Shown here: positions 10,474 to 25,400 of the stretch, in pieces
Layout of the letters: every line of letters begins with the position of its first letter
Numbering within the stretch: the stretch's first letter is position 1
DNA from: Thalassia testudinum
Taxonomy: Eukaryota; Streptophyta; Magnoliopsida; Alismatales; Hydrocharitaceae
Assembly: GCA_037157565.1 (NCBI GenBank)
Contig: JAZHRO010000013.1
Coordinates: 72,781,501 to 72,845,500 of the forward strand
Reading direction: 5' to 3'
DNA length: 64,000 nucleotides
Made by a program: the position numbers and the translations under genes
The notes under the pieces: model-generated
Database searches by the model: none
What the model was told of the DNA's origin: nothing
The model's input: the letters and a program-made list of their open reading frames with translations, nothing else

Positions 10474-13400
10474 CTGCCTCAAGAAAAAGGCCGACACCAT
10501 CATTGGTTTGTTACATGCATCAAAAAGAAACCACAGACATTTTAATCAATAAGTACATGTTCTCTTTAAGAAAATAGAGAACAGAAACTGAAAAATTCTT
10601 ACGTATAGTAAAGAACAAGTTCACTGAGTTTGCGTGTCTTACAAAATGCTATGCATCTTAACCCATGCTGTACCATTTCAGCAAGGAGAAAAGCAGTTTC
10701 CATAATTGGACTGCAAACAAACATACAGGCACCCATTAGACAATTGTTTACACGTTTCCTCAAGAATCATATTCAAAGACACTATACTAAGATTTTGCAT
10801 CTCAAGGAACACTAACAATAAATGCAAAGAATTAAATACCTTGAGCGTCTAGCTTCCAGATTTGAATTATTGTTTTCCTTCCTTCCAGACTTTGGCTTCA
10901 GTTCCTGCAGCTTTTTAAATGCAAACCAGCGTGAGAACATTATATTTAGGTTATATAATTAGCATTTTCTTGCATTACAAGGTTGCAACGAGATGCTACC
11001 TTTGTGAAAGATGGTGGTGGATTCCATAGCAAAAAAAGCTTAGAACCACAAGGGCTTCCATCTTTTTCAATAAGCTCAATGTTTTGAAGGTTGGCCAGTT
11101 CCTAAAAAGATGAATAACTATCTATAAGATTAACGATAAAAGGAACAATATATAATTAAACTCTTCCAAAATAAAATAGCAGAGAGTTGATGTTCTATAG
11201 TTTAGAATATCTGTTGCTTCCCATTCGCAGAAGTGTCAAAATCCCCCAAAATAAAAGGATAAATGAGTTTTCAATTTGAATGCCAACGTAGGAGAGGGCA
11301 GCAGTAGGGCACAAAAGGCAACTTGTCCTGCAGTGTTCACATAGGGCAGACATAGCTATCATGAATTTACATCTTGCGATACAAAAGTGGAAACGCACAG
11401 AACACTGGATTAAAGGTATCCAGAAAGTCCTATGATAGCCTAATTACACTGGCTTAGGTATTCGTCCGTGATCTCAAATGAATGGAGAAGTACAACATAT
11501 CCAAGTATGGACCAGTAGCTTGGTAAGTCTCCAGATGATCCAAGCAGCCCCAGTAATCTCATTGCATTCGAAGATATTAGAAGTTAAACTACAGCATTTA
11601 GAAAATATGACCCAAAAAAGATAAGACTATAAATTGAAAGCAAAAAAATGTCCACACATGATGTACCTTGAGTTGTATTAAAAACCTTCTCAAGAGGAGA
11701 ACTTGAGAGAGGAAAACCATGAGAAAAGCAACCGAAGGTTGTATCTTCTATTATTTCTCCATGAAATAAGAGGTTAACGGACTCTTTGTGTAGACCTCAC
11801 CTCCACAACTTCGATAGGTGGAAGTAAACCTAAAATCCAGTAAATTCCACATTATTGGGACCAGACAAAATCCATTAAAACAATGATCTCTCAACACTTC
11901 CACCTCAAGCTTAAGCATAGAATGCTCAACATGTGACAAATTGGAACACCCACTCTTGCATGAAGAACAATGGCAATGACAAATGGTGTAACCTGTGTCA
12001 TGGCTCTTCTATTGGCAAAGACAAAGATGAATCCTCATCCTTTCTTGTGGGAGGGTAAGCCAATGGCAAGACAGCTACAACATATGTATAGAGCTCTTCT
12101 TCACAGTAGCAAATTACAGCAATCATGCATTTAGGTCATTTAGGTAGGGATTGGAGTAAGCAAAATTAACGGGTAAAGTTGATCTCTACAAGAAGTCTCT
12201 AACATAGATAAAACTAATATGCTTCTCTTTCCTCTCTCTTCCATGAAACCTAAAAGTGAGTGCCTCTCCTATATGGAGACCTTGAGAGTGGGCCTCTCTC
12301 TTCTCAACAAAGGCATGTACTATATCTTCCTTTTTTTATAAGGTAAAACAAAAGGCTACATGGAACAGTAGCCTTCGGCAGGCCTCTACCATATTGAAGC
12401 CTCAAGAATAGGGTTTCTTTCATATAAGGATCACGAGTGAATTTCCTACATATTGCGATGAAGATTGAGTTCCTCATACAAGGAAATCAAACAATGCAGC
12501 TCTCCTTTTGAGGGCCTCAAAAGCTTATTAAGGATACTTTGGTTCTTTTGGTATTTTTTCAAATGAAGGGGACTCATGACGGTACATCAAGGATCTGGTT
12601 ATTGTTGATCAGATTATGAGAAATGTTGCATCTCTCTCAACACCTTCTCGCCCTTCCAAAGCCTGAGCAAGAATGCTCAGCTTGTGACAAACTGAAATCT
12701 TCATATTCACAAGTAAAAGAACAAAACACCATATGGAATGACAAATGGTACACTTGGGCCATGGCTCTTCCCTTGGCAAATAATACAAGGCTGCATCCTT
12801 GTTCTACCATGTAGGAGGGTAAACTAATGGAGACACAACTTCAGTGACAAGAGCTTGAAGTGATAAATATATTTGATTGCGTAGTGGTCCATGCTCTTCA
12901 TTATTTATCATGTGTTTAGGTGTATATTGCTTGGCCATTGCTTGATTTGTAAATTCTATGGTACATTCTCTTTTTGTTTATAACTCTTTTGTGCTAGTCG
13001 GATCATTCTTTTGATACCCTATTCAAGTACTGATGTTTCATTAAATTACTAGGACCTTGGTGCCTCCACCTAGGTGATGGGTGTTAATGTTGCACATTTC
13101 TAGGTTCAAACTTGGTAGTGTATGGATGTCAAAAGAAGGTTTCAAGAGCAAACATAATAGTTTTGGAATCCTTACATTCACTTGCTTTATGTGGTATGAC
13201 CTGTTAGTCGACTTTGCCATGGACTTGTTGCTGTGTGAAAAGGTTGGTAGATGGAAACTGCGAATAGGGGTTAAATAGACCGAGTGGGCAACAAGAAAAG
13301 TTTGACATTTTTCTCCTAGCTTGATATCTCTCCCATCTTCAAGTAGCAAGAGAAGGGTCCTTCAAATCCAACATCATTCATTAGTAACTGTTGGGAATAA

Positions 13401-16400
13401 AAGATGCCACGTGGTAGTGCCATGTGGTAGGCTACCAGGGGCCCACAGGGTCGACGGCTAGAGGTCCAAAGGGATCAATTTTGATTCTTTATTTAAATGT
13501 TAAGTTTTCTATTTTTAGTAGAATTGTTTTAGAAAATAATTTGAGATTTGATTTGATTTTTAGAGATAAGTTCTTTCATATTTTAGAAGATAATGTTTGT
13601 TTTCTATTTTTGGGATATATTCTCTCTATAAAAGAGAGTTTTCCCTTTTGTAATTCTTTGAGTCAATCAATAATATTTCCTATTCATGTAAGGCTCTTCT
13701 CCTCTCTCTCTCTTCTCCACACAGACAGCCACCATCACCACCAAGGCCAACCTCCACGCAGTAGTAGCCGATTGCTGTTACTGCTGCCCGCGCTCTCTCT
13801 CCTTGATTCACGTGGACAATCCCCTTTAGATCGTTTTCCCATGCCCGAGGGAGCCTCCACGCTCCTTGTGCGTGTGGGTTATTGACCGCACGGTGTTCCA
13901 CGCATCTAAAAAGTCTTTCTCGACAAATCCGACGCCTTACGCGGAGAAGGAAGACTATAGAATATGGTGGAAGCCTCCATGACGGTTGGTGATGCCACAT
14001 TGTCAGGAAAAGGCAAGATGGTTGTTAATGCAACCAAGAAAAAGAAGCTTGAGGAGAAGATTTATTAAAAATATTTCGGTTCATATAGTGGCTTTTTATT
14101 CGATTTTTTACTCTTCGAAAGAGGTACCAAACACTTCAAAAAGATCAAATGAGAAGAGAACGAGTACCACGGCGATCACATCAACTCCAACTCAAGAAGA
14201 AGAGGCACAGTGTAGCCTTTAGAAGTGCACCACAATTGCATCAACTTCTCTATTTTCTCTTTGTGACCTCGGCTCAAAGAAAGGTCGAGGGTCTTTTCCG
14301 GCTTACAAGCAAGCTGCCATACTTCTCAAGAAGGCACGTAGAACCCTCTTAACACATTGAAGAATGTCGAGATAAAGGGATCGACTCTCGAGTGTAGAAG
14401 AAGAGGCATGAAAACCATCCTCAACTCTTCAAAATAAGAACAATGTAGCAATATTAAGTTCAGTAAGACATCGTCCGCCCAACCTCAACTTGAGGGGGAG
14501 TGTTAGGAATAAAATATGCCACGTGACAGTGCCACATGGCATGCTATAAGGGGCCCCCAGGGTTGGCGGCTAGAGGTCCAAAGGTACCAATTTTGGTTCT
14601 TTATTTAGATACTAAGTTTGCTATTTTTAGTAGAATTGTTTTAGAAATAGGTTGGGATTTGATTTATTTTTTAGAGATAAGTTCTTTCTTATTTTAAAAG
14701 ATAATGTTTGTTTCCTATTTTTGGGATATGTTCAGCTTTTCAAAAAAAAATTTCGGGATATGTTCTCTCTATAAAAGAGAGTTTTCCCTTTTGTAATTCT
14801 TTGAGTCAATTAATAATATTTCCTACTCATCCAAGACTCCTCTCCTCTCTCTCTCACTTCTCCACACAGCCGACCACCATCACCACCAAGGTCGACCTCC
14901 GTACAGCAGCAGCTGGTTGCTGCTACTGTTGCTCGTGCTCTCTCTCCCTGATTCATGTGGATAGTCCTCCTTGGATTATTTTCCCATGCCTGAGGGAGCC
15001 TCCACACTCCTTGCACGATTCGCGGCATGTTAAGAAATAAAATTAGATTCTATTCCCATATTTAGCTTTTACTATTTTTAGTAAGTTTTTAATTGAGTTT
15101 CTATGTTTGCCCTTGCCTCTCTCTATATAAAGAGGGCTAAGGCCTCTCCTTTTATGAATAACAAGAATTATTCTCCCACAAAAAATCTTTACATGGTATC
15201 AAAGCCACTGATCTTGGTGGTTTAGGGTTTAGGAAAGGAAAACTTAGAGGAAGGAGGCCCTCCGGCAGCGCTGTCGATCTCCGACAAGCCACCGGAGAGG
15301 CTCTCTCCTCTCCCACAACTTCACTTCCTCTTCTACTCTTCCGCTGCTGTTGCTACTGCTCATCGCTAGCTACAAAGGCCTCACCGGTGCCGATGCCACC
15401 TTCGACCTCCATCTAATGAAAGACCACCACAACGGTGGTCACCGGACTTCCCCCCACCACATCAACCCTCTCCGGCAGCCATTGGTGGGTTGCATCACCG
15501 CCAGCGAGCCAAAAAAGCTCCAGCGCCGTCGGTCAACGCCATGGACCGGATCAAAGTTCTAGGCCCTTGAGCCTCGCTCGATCGAGGGTTTGAGGGCACC
15601 ATCAAGTTCCTTGGAGGCTACTCTACCGGACTAAGGTGGTCTGGACCTACTTCGACTCACTGGAGCTCTACAATCGGCTTCCCAACCACTGTAGCACCGC
15701 CCACCATGAAGAAATCGAGTGCGTGGTTGCAGGGCGTTGCCATCGAAGTTGCTATTGGGCTCCTCCCTCACACGCTTGTCCTCCCACTCCCACTCATGCT
15801 CCCTCCAGAAGCGTGAGCTCCCTTTAGCCACAGCTCCCAAGCAGAGAACAAAGTTGAAGGAAAAAAAAAACCTCTTCGATGAAGGCTTTGAAGAAGTCTT
15901 TTTCATTAAAAAGGGGGGTTATTTAGGTTTTAGGTCTTGGGTCTTTCAAGTTTTTGCTTTAGTATTTTGTTTTAAGGCCTTTGTGTGTAGTCCCTCAAGT
16001 TCTAGGTCTATTTTTGTTTGGGTCCTTATATATTGAGTGGAAGATACAAGAATTAAAGACTGGAGCCGCCTTGAGATATCAAAGTTTGGATAGTATTCTC
16101 ACGCACCTTAAGAGAAACCAAGCATTAATTGGCTCTATAAGGGCATACAAGAAGGGACACCCAGGGTTGAAGACACGAAGAGAAGACTTCCACATCAACA
16201 AAAGTGGATCTTCACTACCTTAAGGATCCAAGTCTTCACTGTCTCCCATGTCTCGACTTGTAGGGGAGTGCTAGGAAATAAAATTAGAGATTCTATCTCC
16301 ATATTTAGCCTTTACTATTTTTAGTAAGTGTTTAACTAGGTTTCTATTTTTGCCCTTGCCTCTCTCTATATAAAGAGGGCCAGGGCCTCTCCTTTTATGA

Positions 16401-19400
16401 ATAACAAGAATTATCCTCCCACCAAAAATCTCTACAATAACAAATCCCTCCCTTGCCACCATGCTCCTTTGGTCATATATCATCACAATTTGAAGCAAGA
16501 TATTCTACAGGAGCAAAAGCATCTTCTACCAATTCCGCCCCAGGAGAAAGAACCCTTGAACTCAACATGAAACCTTAACTTTCATAATTTCGTTAAGTAC
16601 AAAATGCACTTAGTGATTGGTTCTCTAATGGGTTATTCAAACAAGATTGATTGCTGACGAATGTGGGTAGTGACCTACTTTGTTCATTTAAAGTGCTACT
16701 TCTATGACCTTTCAACAAAAAAAAAAGTGTTGCTTCAATGTTTAATTGGAGATTCTAGAGGTTTTTCAATTCAGGTAGAAAGGCAAACCACTTTCCTAGT
16801 GACCTGTTTCAAAAGCTATAACAGGCCGAAGGGTCCTTCCACGAGAAATGTAGGTGCGAAAGAAGCAACAGCAAATAGGGATCGAGAGGGCGACAATAGG
16901 AGAGAAACAGACAATAAGAAAACCAAAAGCTGGATCGAGAGGGCGTATCACTGAGGGCTCCGCACCATCACGCCTTAGGGCTCTACCGGAGGTCGCCACA
17001 CCATCCTTGAGGCCTTAGGGCTCCGCGCTACTTACAGGTCCGTCATCGACTCCCTCTCCGATGTTGCTGTCAACTGCATGCGCGACCTCAAGTAGAAAAT
17101 CGAGGAGCCATCGGGAGCAGGTAGGGCGACAGAGGAGGAAGAGCCCTCGCGGTCCTCCGCCGTGACGTGCAGGGTGCGCTGGGTGAGGTGACGAAGGAGG
17201 AAGAGCCCTCGCAGTTCTCTGTTGTGACGCGTAGGGAGCATCAGTGCTTGCAGCTCAAGGCGAACGGTGCCGTGTGTGGTAGAGAAGGGGCGATAGCGAC
17301 TCTGGGGAATGAAGCGACGACAGCGGGTGGTTGGACGAAGGTGGAAGGCCAACATCGACATTGACGTGGCTGTGGAGGGTCCATGCAGCCTGAAGAAAGG
17401 GGAGGTGCATGGGATCTGGATGGTGGTAGGAGGTTCTCCAATGATGGGAAGGGAGGGATTCTCTGCTATTGCTGCCGTGAAAGAGGCCACGTGGTTGCGA
17501 ACTGCTGCAACGCCTTAGTGTGCCTTCATTGTGGGGGACTAGGGCATTGCAAATCCACGTGTAGAAGGCGACCACATGATGTGAATGTGGGGGAGGGACG
17601 GGTTCCTCATTCACGTGGTGAGGGGGCCCAAAACCCTAGAAGACGTGACGTGAGAGAGGTGCCACATGGTGATGAAGGGAGGTCTCAACAACATGGGCCT
17701 CATGGAGGCCATGTGCAGGAAGGGAGACGTGCACCCCCCACCCCCTGGCAATGGGGCCCTCCTTGGATGTTGACATTTAGGTCTCAGATGAGGTTCTGGC
17801 CGTAGAAGCTTCCCTTCAGGACTCACTCGTGGGAGAAGTCAAGGCGGGTGGCCCTTCCTTGGATGATCTTCAAGTCCAAGGCCTCGTAAAGTCTCTACCT
17901 CTCTTGTCATCCGCATGGAAGATTTGTGTCTTGAACCCTTCGAGGTTCGTGGTGTTTGGTTTGGAGAATGAAGACGTGAATTCTTTGAAGTTTAGATCAT
18001 CATCTTTGGGTTCAATTTCTGTGATTTGGTGTCTTGTTTCGCCATTTGATGAAGCCCTGAATGAGTGCCCACCGCAGAAAGGTTTTGATAGTGATGGTAT
18101 CGTGGAGATTCTTGGGATGCCTTTGCATTTGCATTCCTCTACCGTGGTGGCAAGTGTTATTGCAGGTTTTGGCTCCTTGAAGGAGGGAATGTAGGTGGGA
18201 TTGATGGAAGGGGACGGCAGATCAGTGAAAGTGGAAGTTCGTCTGAGGCATGGGGGGCCATTCCATGAGAGGGTCGTTCTCAGATGTAGTGGGTCTTCTT
18301 GGTTGTTGTACTTGTATGTTAAGAAAATTATTCCTAGAGAACATGGCAGCAATGAGCAGAAGAATCAGGCAGAAGTTAGAGGGGATGATTCTATGCAATG
18401 AAGACTTGTGGCAGCCGCTAAGGAATCCAAAACTTGAGGGCAGAAAAAGCGCAAAGTGGTAGAAGAGCCAGAAGCAGAGGTTCCAAGGATGAAAACAGAG
18501 GAGGGGACTCAGGCCATGGTAGTCCATGAAAAGATGGTTGAGTCTACATAGAGGGAGGAGGTGCAAGATACGTTTGTCTTCTCCACTCCAAAAGAGGCCA
18601 GGTATAACATGGGATCTTCCTCTCCCATCAAGGGTGGGTCAACAAACAGAGGCAAATGCCATCGCAGGAACTGCGAGTCGGTGCATGTGGATGTTAATCA
18701 ACTAGCGAAGGTCCTTCAGGTGTCACGTCGTGAGGAGAGGCCTTTGGGTGCATCGTCTTCTTCATGTTGAAGGTCCTAACGTGAAATGTGAGGGGGTTGA
18801 GGAATCGGGGGAGACGGAGCACTTTGTTAAGGTATTTAAGGGAATGGGGTGTGGATTGTGCCTGCTTGCAGGAGAGGCATGTAGATGGGGAAGATGTGAA
18901 GTGGCAGCCTTTGGTGGGTGTAGGTGATTTCCACCTAAAGTGTATTCCGTCTGTTGGTGGAGCAAGCGGAGCATGTGTGCTATGGAACTCCCATATCTTA
19001 CAACTGGAGGATGCGAAGGTAGGGCAGTATTCTGTCACATGCAAGTTTACACGGCTATCAGAGGATATGTGCATTTATGTTACATCGGTTTATGGGCCAT
19101 GTGATCAAAGGGAGCGACCATATTTGTGGAAGGTAGTATGTGGTGTGGCAAATTGGAAACAGGGGGTGGCTTGGCTCTTGGGAGGTGACTTCAACGCCAC
19201 CCTATCTTCAGATGATCGCCCAGATGGCAGAACTAATTCGTCTACTTTGGTTTCCAAAGTGTGGTTGCGGAGTTGGAGTTGGTGGGCATTCCTTCTTCAG
19301 GAGCGTTTACACGTGGAGAGGGAGAGGTGGACAGATGTCTAAAATTGATATATTCTTGTGTAATGTGGACATGATGGGCTCTTTCCATATGGCCTCAGTG

Positions 19401-22400
19401 ATGGCTTTAGCTAGACCATTCTCTAACCATACTCCATTGGTATGGGAGAGTGGAGAGGGTGCTAAGACGAGCTCCTATTTTAGATTCCAGAAGTCTTGGC
19501 TCAATGAGGAAGGCTTCAAGGACATGGTTGTTTCTTGGTGGACGGCTCAGGTGGGGGAAGGCTTGGCTACCAAAAGGCTTGCGGCAAAGTTGAAAGGCTT
19601 GCGTGGGCCTTTAATGGAGTATAGAAAAATGCTATGGGTGTTGAAAGCCCAAAAGAGACAGGAGATGTTAGAAGGGGTGAGAATGTTGGATGAGAAAGAG
19701 GATTCGAGGGGCCTGTCTGAGGAGGAAGTAAAACAACGTAAAAATTCCAAAATATGGTGGCAAAGGAGGATCTTCAATGGGAGATTGACTGGCGGCAGAA
19801 GTCCAGACAATTGCGGTTAAAGGAGGGTGATTCTAACACCAAGTTCTTCCAAATTGATGCAAGTGCACATAGAAGATTCAACTTGATCACTTTCTTAGAT
19901 ATGGTGATCATGTGGCTACGTCTCCTCTGGATCTGTGTAATACAGCTGATAACTATTTTAGGGACTCTACACACAGGGGACAAAGGGGTACATGGAGATT
20001 GACCCATTCAAACATGCCACAACTTGGAGAGGAAGAGGGGCAACTTTTATGTAGACGGATTGGAGAGGAGGAAGTTCTGGTAGCCTTGAAAGGGCTGAAG
20101 GCGGAAGGATCTCCTGGACCAGACAGCTTTCCTGTTTTATTTTATTCCATTTTTTTGTCGGCTATCAAAGATGACGTGCTAATTGTGATAGATGAATTCC
20201 AAAGGGGGAACTTTGGTGTGGAAAGGATAAACAGGTCCCCTTTTGTTTCTTTTGCCTACGAAACCGAGGGCAGAGTCGATGGATTTCAGACCCATAGCCT
20301 TGTATAATTCAATTTACTTGATCATTGGTAAGGTTTTGGCAAACAAGATGAGGGAGGCGGTAAAAGGCATTATTAGTCCTGTGCAATCTGCTTTTCTCAA
20401 AGGGCATTCATTGCAGGAGTCCTTTATTTTGGCACAGGAGATGGTGTCGAGGTGGGTGAGGCGGAAGGACACTTTTTTGTGGAAAGTTGATTTTTCAAAG
20501 GCGTATGATTCCATATCGTGGCAGTACCTTTGGGAGATCCTTAGGCGACGTGGTTTTCCAAAAGAATGGGTCCAGTGGATCAAAAGATCGGTTACCACTT
20601 CCTCCTTTTCCCCCTTAATAAATGGGCGTCCTACAGGCCACTGGATTCAGCCGCAGAAGGGAGTCAGACAAGGATGCCCAGTGGCTCCGCTTATCTTTAT
20701 TTTAGCAGTGGACACGCTGGCTAGATTGGCTTTTAGGGCATGCTCGAGTGGCTATGTGCATGGCTACACATCTTCTCATAGAGCTCTGACACCTATATTG
20801 CAGTTTGTTGATGATACTGTTTTCTTTGTGGAGGGTGGTCCTTATGAGGCAGAGGTGCTTAAGCACGTGGTAGACATCTTTAGTGAGATCTCGGGCTTAC
20901 GTATAAATGGCGCTAAGTCTTCACTTGTGTGTTTTGGAGAGGTGTGTAGACAAAAGGAGGAGATATCCCGTCTGCTACAGACGCCTATTGTTACCTTCCT
21001 ATCAGGTATCTTGGGCTTCCATTGCAAGCCAAGAAGATGAAGAGGAAGGACTGAGCCCAGTTGTTTGAGAAGGTTTCAATGAAGCTGGAAAGCTGGTGTG
21101 GCAGGTTCTTATCTAAGGGGGGATGGTTAGTGCTGCTTAATTCCGTTCTTTTTGCGATCTCGATGTTCTTTTTTCTCATGTTTAAGCCACTAGGTTTGGT
21201 TATCAAACGCTTGGATATTATTCACAAGCAGTTTTTCTGGAAAGGGCCTGCTCATAGTGGTAGATTTTTTCAACCTGTTAAATGGAAGTTGGTTTATATG
21301 GTAAAGAAAAAAGGCGAGTTGGGTGTTAGATTTATGTGTGAGTTTGGAGACTCCCTTTTGTTAAAATGGGGGGTGCTTATTCTGCGAGGAGATGAAGGGC
21401 TATGGCAAACAGTTATCCGTGACTCCTATGGTGGGGGTACTGGGAGAGTGGCAGATGTGTTTAGACAACAGCCGGCGTCACCTTTTTGGGATTCCATCTC
21501 CAAAGCCATGGTTAATCATTGGGAGAATTTCAAACCAACCTTGGGTAGTGGTGAAGGTTTGAGTTTTTGGGATGATGATTGGAGTGGCTTAAGGCGCCTG
21601 GCAGATGTCTATCCACATGTTTATAGAGCCTTAGAGAGCAAGCAAGCCTCGATCGCTGATATGTGGCAACAACAAGAGACATGGGATGTGCCCCCTTCTA
21701 GAGGCATCCTTCCTAGAGCTGGAGACGAAGCTGATTCCTTGCAACTTGCTTTGGCTGCTTTCAAGCCAAGGGAAGGGTTGGATACTTTCTCCTGGAGAAA
21801 GGGGGTTTACGCTCCGAGCAATGCTTATGAACTTTTCTCTATGTCCCAGGGGGGGATGAGGCAGGCCATGTTTGTGCACATATGTGGAAGCTGAAAATAC
21901 CACTCAAAGTCCAAATCTTCCTATGGTTGGCTAGACATGGAGGTCTAATCACAAGGGCTCTTAGAAGGCGTGTGTTTGGGTCGAAGATGTTGCTCTGTCC
22001 TATGTGTGGCTTTGAGGAAGATGATACCAGGCAACTCTTCAGTACTTGTCTTGTGACAAATGAAGTTTGGCGTAGGTTTTGCTCTTCCCAGCTCCCTGGT
22101 TGGGATATACTTTGGATGCTCTTCACGAAGAAGGACAAACCATGGGAAACAATGACCGCAGTTTTGTGGGCTGTGTGGAGAGCTAGGAATGATGCCACTT
22201 TCAATGGCACAAACATGTGGGTGGAGAATGTGTGTGGGGATGTAGCATTGAGTGCCCATATGTGGCATGAAAGCTTGTAGTTCCTGGTTGCTTTAAATAC
22301 AGTTGGATTGCTACTGTGAACGGTAGCATTCCTTCCACTTTCAAAAAAAAAAAAAAAGAGAGAGAGATGCAGTAACAAACAATCATCAAGCCATCAACCT

Positions 22401-25400
22401 AATGATGCTAAGCTCAAAAAAGCATTCCAAACCACAATTAATACCACACTTTGGTGTGAAACTGCATATTGTATCAAGCCCTTGACATATGTAAGAGATG
22501 AGCATGAAGCCCGAGACAATCAATACCAATTCCCTTATTTCCCTACACTATGTGGTATCAAATTCTTATATGGAAGGGATGAGCACAATGTTCAAGGGAA
22601 TCAGTACCAATTTCATTGTTCTCCTACTTCATTCCTCCTTTTACGTATCTAGTGATTGCGAGGATTCCTCCCATTAGGACTGCAAGTGCTGCATTCTTAT
22701 CCTGTGAGACTCTCTTAATATTCGAGGGAACACGAGGAAGGCAAGAGCCTTGGTATCAGAGCCACTTGCTCGAGGCATTGACAAAATAGTAGACAAGAAG
22801 GTAGAGATGTTGGTGCAGCCTTTATGGGAGAGACTTGCCATGCTTCAATGGTATTGTTGTATGGTAGTGAATATTGCTAGCCTCATCAAGGACAAAAAGC
22901 ATGAGGATAAGGAGTCTTCAAGCCATCAACGAGTGCTGGAGCAAGCATGCGGATGCGAGGAGAAGGGAAGGCTGCCACACATCTCAAATCTATAAAGCTT
23001 TCCTTCCAAGTGTACCAAATCCATCAAAGAAATCGAAAGGAAGAATGGAATTCAGCTCCCTTACAAAACTTTTGTTATTGGGTTAGCCATATACTTCACA
23101 TGTTTCTAGCAATTTCCATAGCATTATCAAATAATACAAGTCTTGGACAAGAATCTGCAACACACTAGAATTGCCTTGTCAAATAATGTGATATCTCACA
23201 CCAAATAAATATGGGACAATAGAAGCAAGGACTGCATATATTAGCTCAAGTATGCAGAGTGCTACTCGGTTGCTAAGAAGGACAAGATCAACTCAGTTGC
23301 CTTGCACCTTAACAGTGAGGCATGCAATGGTTCAAGTAGGAAGAACAAAGTACAACACCAAAATGGAAGTATCAAGAAGAGTTCATACATTTTGCTCGAA
23401 AACCAATTATGGCAGATATGTTGTCTCTAATAAACCATCTTATAGGGAGTACCATTCCCGCTTCAAGGCATTATGAGACAGGGTGCCATCCATGAAGGAA
23501 GCACATTTCATTTGAATCTTCTATCTCCAGTTTGACTGTTGGAGTGATGAAGCTCCACATAATGATGAAGATGATGCAGTTTACTAGCATCATTAAGAAT
23601 CATGAGTCATGACCTTTGGAGTAGGAGCAGTGGAAACACGTTGCTTCAACACACTACTTCTCGAGCACTTCCTCCAACGACGTCACCAACAGCAAAGGAT
23701 GTAGACGCTAAGGCGGGTCACCCTTAACCTTTGTGATGCTTCATACCAAAGGAGATAGTGAAGTGGTGCGCTGCAAATCTATACCATATATATATTTCTT
23801 TGAGAGGACCTATGCCATAAGCATGATGAGAGGAACATGTCAAAACTTCTCTAAAAAGAAAAGAACATGTCAAAACACAAGTGCAAGTTGAAGGCACTCC
23901 ACCTCCTCCTGAAGCAAGACAAGTAGGCTAGAGAAGGTAACGAAGATGCCATAAATGAGATGGAGAATAAGAGCAGCTCTTCTCTCATGCTATGATGAGC
24001 TATAACTTGAAAAGTATGACGCACCCATAGGTTAAAGTTTGGTCTTGGCCGATGCTAGCAGCATTGGTAACTTTTGTCACATGCATCTTCTTTTGGGGTG
24101 CAATGTATGAAAGCTTCAGCACCTTCTAGGTGTCTATCACGGAAGGAACGACACTGACATGGTGAACCATGCGGAGGAATTGGTCATCCACATACACTCC
24201 CACATCATCCAAATGGATGGATGCGTATCTCTTGTTGCTAAAGACATTCGACATCATTCTTGGATCACTATGTATACTTTTGCTAGCAAAAGCAATCACA
24301 TGGGACCTGGACAACCACTCATTGAGGAACCAAGGATCCAACGAGGTTGAGCTGTAGATAAGAGAGAACAGAAAAAATACTACCGCTTGGACATGGTATG
24401 TACCATGTTCTCTACACCTTGTCAAAGCTGTAGGGGAGGCATGTTTTCCTCCTTTTATAAGCCAACTTGATCCCTTTTTTGCAATTGATAGCCTTCAACA
24501 TTGACTTCTTAGTTGGGGATCTCTGCAAGAAATACCCTTTTATTCATCACTCTCTCTTGTCTACCAACATATCACAAGTTTCTGAGGAGATTCCTTGTGG
24601 CTCTTTTGCTTGCTCACCAAGGAACTTTAGCTAGAGCTAAGGAGCTATATTCAGATTTACTTGCTATACATCAAGGATGGGGAGGATGGACCAGCAAAGC
24701 AAGACATGCCTTAAAACCTTACAGGATTTTCAAAAAGAAAAAAAAAACCTTTAAGTGGCAGTGGATTCCTGTGTCTTTTGACAATCCACAGGGGATTGCT
24801 TTTGTGCAAATGAGAAGACATAGCATTCTTCTAAAGGATGAGGAACATCAAATACGTACATCAAGCTACCAGTACTCATGGAATGGGAAAAAAAAAAGGA
24901 TCAAGAAGCAAGTCAAGGCCTTTATGGCTAATGGTCATGTATAGCCAAGAATGAGTCCATTTATATCTTAGTGTCATTAGTCTGCAAGATATAATATGGA
25001 GTTTCTACGTCAATTGCCATGAGCATTCTGTAAGAGACAAGTTCTCAAACCTTGAGGTAGAAAATTTTGCTGGACAAGTTAAAGGGAGTTGTCTGCTTCA
25101 CTAAGTTGACCTTAGCTCAATTTATCACCAAGTCAAGGTAAAGGAGGGGGAAGTGCAAAAGATGGTGTTCTAGACACATGGAAGGCACTATAAGTTCGCC
25201 ATAGTGTCATTTGCCTCCACAATGCGTCTTCAACTTTCAAGGTTGTCATCAACATCTTCAAGCCAGTCCTTTAATGGCTCATCCTTCTCTTCTTCAAGAA
25301 CATACTTGTATTGGGAAGACATTTTCCACCATGTCGAGCAAGTGTTGCAGGTGCTTTCTAATAACAAGCTCTATGTCAAGTTTTTTTTTTTTTTTTGAAA

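Larger units (their letters stand above)
11102..13388. other. Intron 12 proximal part: AT-rich spacer with LTR scraps
   Basis: There is no coding signal. It contains two degenerate minus-strand copia LTR junctions (listed separately). The rest (11102-11680, 12070-12630, 12840-13388) shows nothing I recognise. Confidence 0.5.
16911..22356 (+). mobile_element. LINE (L1 type) 1, nearly full length, inactivated
   Basis: ORF1 with two CCHC knuckles, then ORF2 with endonuclease, reverse transcriptase and the Cys-rich zf-RVT domain, then a 3' poly(A) of about 15 bases (22341-22356). Frameshifts break ORF2 in at least five places. The 5' end is approximate. It lies antisense to HRQ1 in intron 12 and seems to have landed in or beside the 5' LTR of the gypsy element that follows. 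Confidence 0.85.

Noticed and set aside
16911..22356. AACAGACAAT / AACAAACAAT as target duplication of LINE 1
   Set aside because: One mismatch in ten, and the right copy is 18 bases past the poly(A). Too weak to fix the LINE 1 borders.
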